Shown here: piece after piece, positions 5,981-7,268 of the stretch | Numbering within the stretch: the first letter of the stretch is position 1 | Layout of the letters: each line of letters opens with the position of its first letter | Made by a program: the position numbers and the translations under genes | The notes under the pieces: model-generated | The model's input: only the letters and a program-made list of their open reading frames with translations | The model's database searches: none | What the model was told of the DNA's origin: nothing | Origin: an uncultured Sporolactobacillus sp. | GTDB lineage: Bacteria > Bacillota > Bacilli > Bacillales > Sporolactobacillaceae | Direction: 5' to 3' | Assembly: GCA_900543345.1 (NCBI GenBank) | Contig: UQRJ01000147.1 | Location: 1-7,268, forward strand | DNA: 7,268 bases

Positions 5981-6022
5981 ACTGATCCCCTTAAGTTGGA
6001 CGACGAAATTCAACGAAGGGGA
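5981..6022. mobile_element. Possible solo end of an IS150-type (IS3-family) insertion sequence
   Basis: The sequence beginning ACTGATCCCC and continuing through GTTGGACGACGAAAT resembles, from memory, the terminal inverted repeat of IS150-like elements (ACTG...CCC...GTTGGACGATGAAAT). There is no transposase and no second end in the window, so it would be a remnant or a solo end now serving as the bioB terminator. It overlaps the terminator entry. The resemblance was not tested by search. Confidence 0.35.
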
Positions 6023-6028
6023 TTTTTT
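5985..6028 (+). terminator. Intrinsic terminator of bioY-bioB
   Basis: ATCCCCTT (5985-5992) pairs with AAGGGGAT (6016-6023). After a small internal loop, GTTGGA (5995-6000) pairs with TTCAAC (6009-6014) around an eight-base loop. Six T (6023-6028) follow at once. This is a strong rho-independent terminator for plus-strand transcription. There is no T-tract on the other strand, so it should not stop the minus-strand aldolase transcript. Confidence 0.88.
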
Positions 6029-6194
6029 GCTTTTCGATCAATGATCAAACAGCAGGCCGTGAACATGATAACAGAGATAACAAGCTTCGTTTCGTCAGGA
6101 TGCATCGGTTTCCTTCATTATAAAGGATGCTGTCAATCGTAGCCGCCGATCCGATCGCATCGTCCGATTATCCGAAACAGTATTTAACGTCCGT

Positions 6195-7193
6195 TCAGCC
6201 GAGTATTTGCCGCATGATTGCGATGGTTTGCTCGACGTCTCCGGCTTCGATATTGCGGTCGGTAACGAAGCGGATGGTTTGCGCGTCGAGTGCCAGTACA
6301 AGGATACCCGCCTGCTTCAGTTCCGCAACGATCCGTGCTGTATTTTTTAACGGATGCTGGGGATGGACGAGAACGATATTCGTTTGTACCGCTTCCGACT
6401 CGACGGTGAGATGCGGCAGGCGAGCCAGTCCGCGCGCGAGTGCTTTGGCCAACCGGTGATCTTCCGCCAACCGCGGGATCATTGTTTGCAGGGCGACAAG
6501 CCCGGGAGCGGCAATGATGCCGGCCTGCGGCATACCGCCACCCATTTTTTCCCGTAACTTGCGCGCCCGGTCAATCACTTTTTGCGGACCGAGGAGCAGG
6601 GCGCCGACCGGAGCACACAGTCCTTTACACAGACAGAGGACGATCGTATCGGCGCAGGAAGCGAATAATTTCGGCGTGATGCCGGTAGCAACCGAGGCAT
6701 TAAACAGGCGGGAGCCGTCCAGATGGACCGTACCGCCGCGGCGGTGGACAGCTAAATAGATTCGTTTCATCTCGCATAACGGCAGAATCGTTCCCCCGTG
6801 GCGATTATGCGTATTTTCGATGCAGAATACCGATGCAGCTCCGACAGCGGAAAGAACGATGTCGGATACTGCTGTACCGCGGTCCGACGGGTAAGTATGA
6901 AAATGACTGCCCGGCAGCAGGAAGGCCGCATAGTCGTGCGTGGCGATGTGCGACTGCGCTTCCAGCCAGATGTCGGCCGCCGGCGTGCTCAAACTCATCA
7001 GCGCCAACTGATTGCCCAGCGTTGCCGTCGTGGTTAGCAGTGCCGCTTCCTTACCAAGCAGGTCGGCGGCGAAACGTTCCAGTTCATTAACGCTCGGATC
7101 TTCACGGTAGTAATCGTCGCCCAGCCGGGCACGGCGCATCGCCTCACGCATCGCTTCGGTCGGCAGTGTACCGGAATCCGTTCGGTAATCCAT
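6195..7193 (-). CDS. Threonine aldolase family PLP enzyme (low-specificity type)
   Basis: This is a 332-residue fold-type I PLP enzyme of the beta-eliminating lyase/threonine aldolase family, which splits L-threonine or allo-threonine into glycine and acetaldehyde. The N-terminus YRTDSGTLPTEAMREAM is followed by the family hallmark GDDYYREDPSVNELE (25-39). ENTHNRHGGTILP (126-138) and HLDGSRLFNA (157-166) carry PLP-contacting residues, with Asp159 for the pyridine nitrogen. The PLP lysine is Lys190 in CLCKGLCAPVGALLLG. Two features differ from typical members: cysteines flank the lysine motif where Ser and Gly are usual, and the stretch before ENTHN is short. The start is ambiguous. ATG 7193 has GAGGA (complement of 7199-7203) five bases upstream; ATG 7196 is too close, and GTG 7214 has no clear site. 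It is a single gene transcribed towards the biotin operon. Substrate preference is not determined by sequence alone. Confidence 0.88.
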   Translation of the reverse strand: MDYRTDSGTLPTEAMREAMRRARLGDDYYREDPSVNELERFAADLLGKEAALLTTTATLGNQLALMSLSTPAADIWLEAQSHIATHDYAAFLLPGSHFHTYPSDRGTAVSDIVLSAVGAASVFCIENTHNRHGGTILPLCEMKRIYLAVHRRGGTVHLDGSRLFNASVATGITPKLFASCADTIVLCLCKGLCAPVGALLLGPQKVIDRARKLREKMGGGMPQAGIIAAPGLVALQTMIPRLAEDHRLAKALARGLARLPHLTVESEAVQTNIVLVHPQHPLKNTARIVAELKQAGILVLALDAQTIRFVTDRNIEAGDVEQTIAIMRQILG

Positions 7194-7230
7194 CATTATC
7201 CTCGTCAGCCTCACTTCACTATTTGGCCCT

Positions 7231-7236
7231 ATTGTA
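7231..7236 (-). promoter_or_regulatory. Candidate -10 box of the aldolase gene, promoter cut by the contig end
   Basis: On the minus strand this reads TACAAT (five of six consensus), 37 bases before ATG 7193. Any -35 box would lie in sequence replaced by the adapter from 7238 on, so the promoter cannot be confirmed. Confidence 0.35.
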
Positions 7237-7237
7237 T

Positions 7238-7268
7238 CTGTCTCTTATACACATCTGACGCTGCCGAC
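7238..7268 (-). other. Sequencing adapter (Nextera/Tn5 read-1, reverse complement), not genomic
   Basis: This begins with the reverse mosaic end (CTGTCTCTTATACACATCT, 7238-7256) and continues into the read-1 adapter. It is an exact inverted copy of 11-41. With the adapter at the left end it could be mistaken for transposon terminal inverted repeats, but it is a library artefact. Confidence 0.98.

Noticed and set aside
6114..6138. Minus-strand TTGACA and TATAAT-like hexamers between the aldolase and biotin genes
   Set aside because: The hexamers are only about eight bases apart, too close for a sigma-A promoter, and no gene lies downstream on that strand before bioB.
6029..6194. Search for a terminator or small gene downstream of the aldolase
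   Set aside because: Only weak CGAT-rich self-complementarity and a short CCTT/AAGG hairpin without a T-tract are seen; no frame has a ribosome site and a recognisable product.

Overview
This is a bacterial chromosomal fragment bounded at both ends by sequencing-library adapter. Positions 1-41 carry an apparent 8-base index plus the Nextera/Tn5 read-1 adapter, and 7238-7268 carry its reverse complement. Genomic sequence is therefore about 42-7237, and anything that uses the end bases is an artefact. Strong purine-rich Shine-Dalgarno sequences, sigma-A type promoters, a preQ1-I type riboswitch, a Bacillus-type BirA operator and a BioB resembling that of B. subtilis all point to Bacillota, most likely class Bacilli. 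Base composition is roughly balanced. I cannot name a genus.

Layout: a Crp/Fnr-family regulator (70-741, +) converges on a minus-strand pair, an ASCH-domain protein (1431-1898) followed by a flavodoxin-fold NAD(P)H:quinone oxidoreductase (797-1375). A divergent intergenic region (1899-2245) contains a minus-strand -10 box for the ASCH gene. It also holds a plus-strand promoter and a preQ1-I type riboswitch leading into a queuosine-precursor operon: YhhQ/Vut_1 transporter, queF and queC (2246-4211). Next is a biotin operon, bioY-bioB (4374-5937). Its sigma-A promoter has the -10 box embedded between the two half-sites of a BirA operator, and it ends in a strong intrinsic terminator that looks like the terminus of an IS150-type insertion sequence. 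A minus-strand threonine-aldolase-family PLP enzyme (6195-7193) occupies the right end.

The two central operons share a logic. Each joins a membrane importer to only the last enzymes of a modification or cofactor pathway. For queuosine, CDG goes to preQ0 (QueC) and then to preQ1 (QueF), and the operon is gated by preQ1. For biotin, dethiobiotin goes to biotin (BioB), and the operon is gated by biotin through BirA. The early genes (queD, queE, folE; bioW/F/A/D) are absent from the window, so either they lie elsewhere or the organism salvages intermediates. I see no phage, CRISPR, toxin-antitoxin or defence module and no clear sign of an undescribed system. The most notable items are the regulatory architecture, the partial operons, the IS-like terminator and the adapter contamination.
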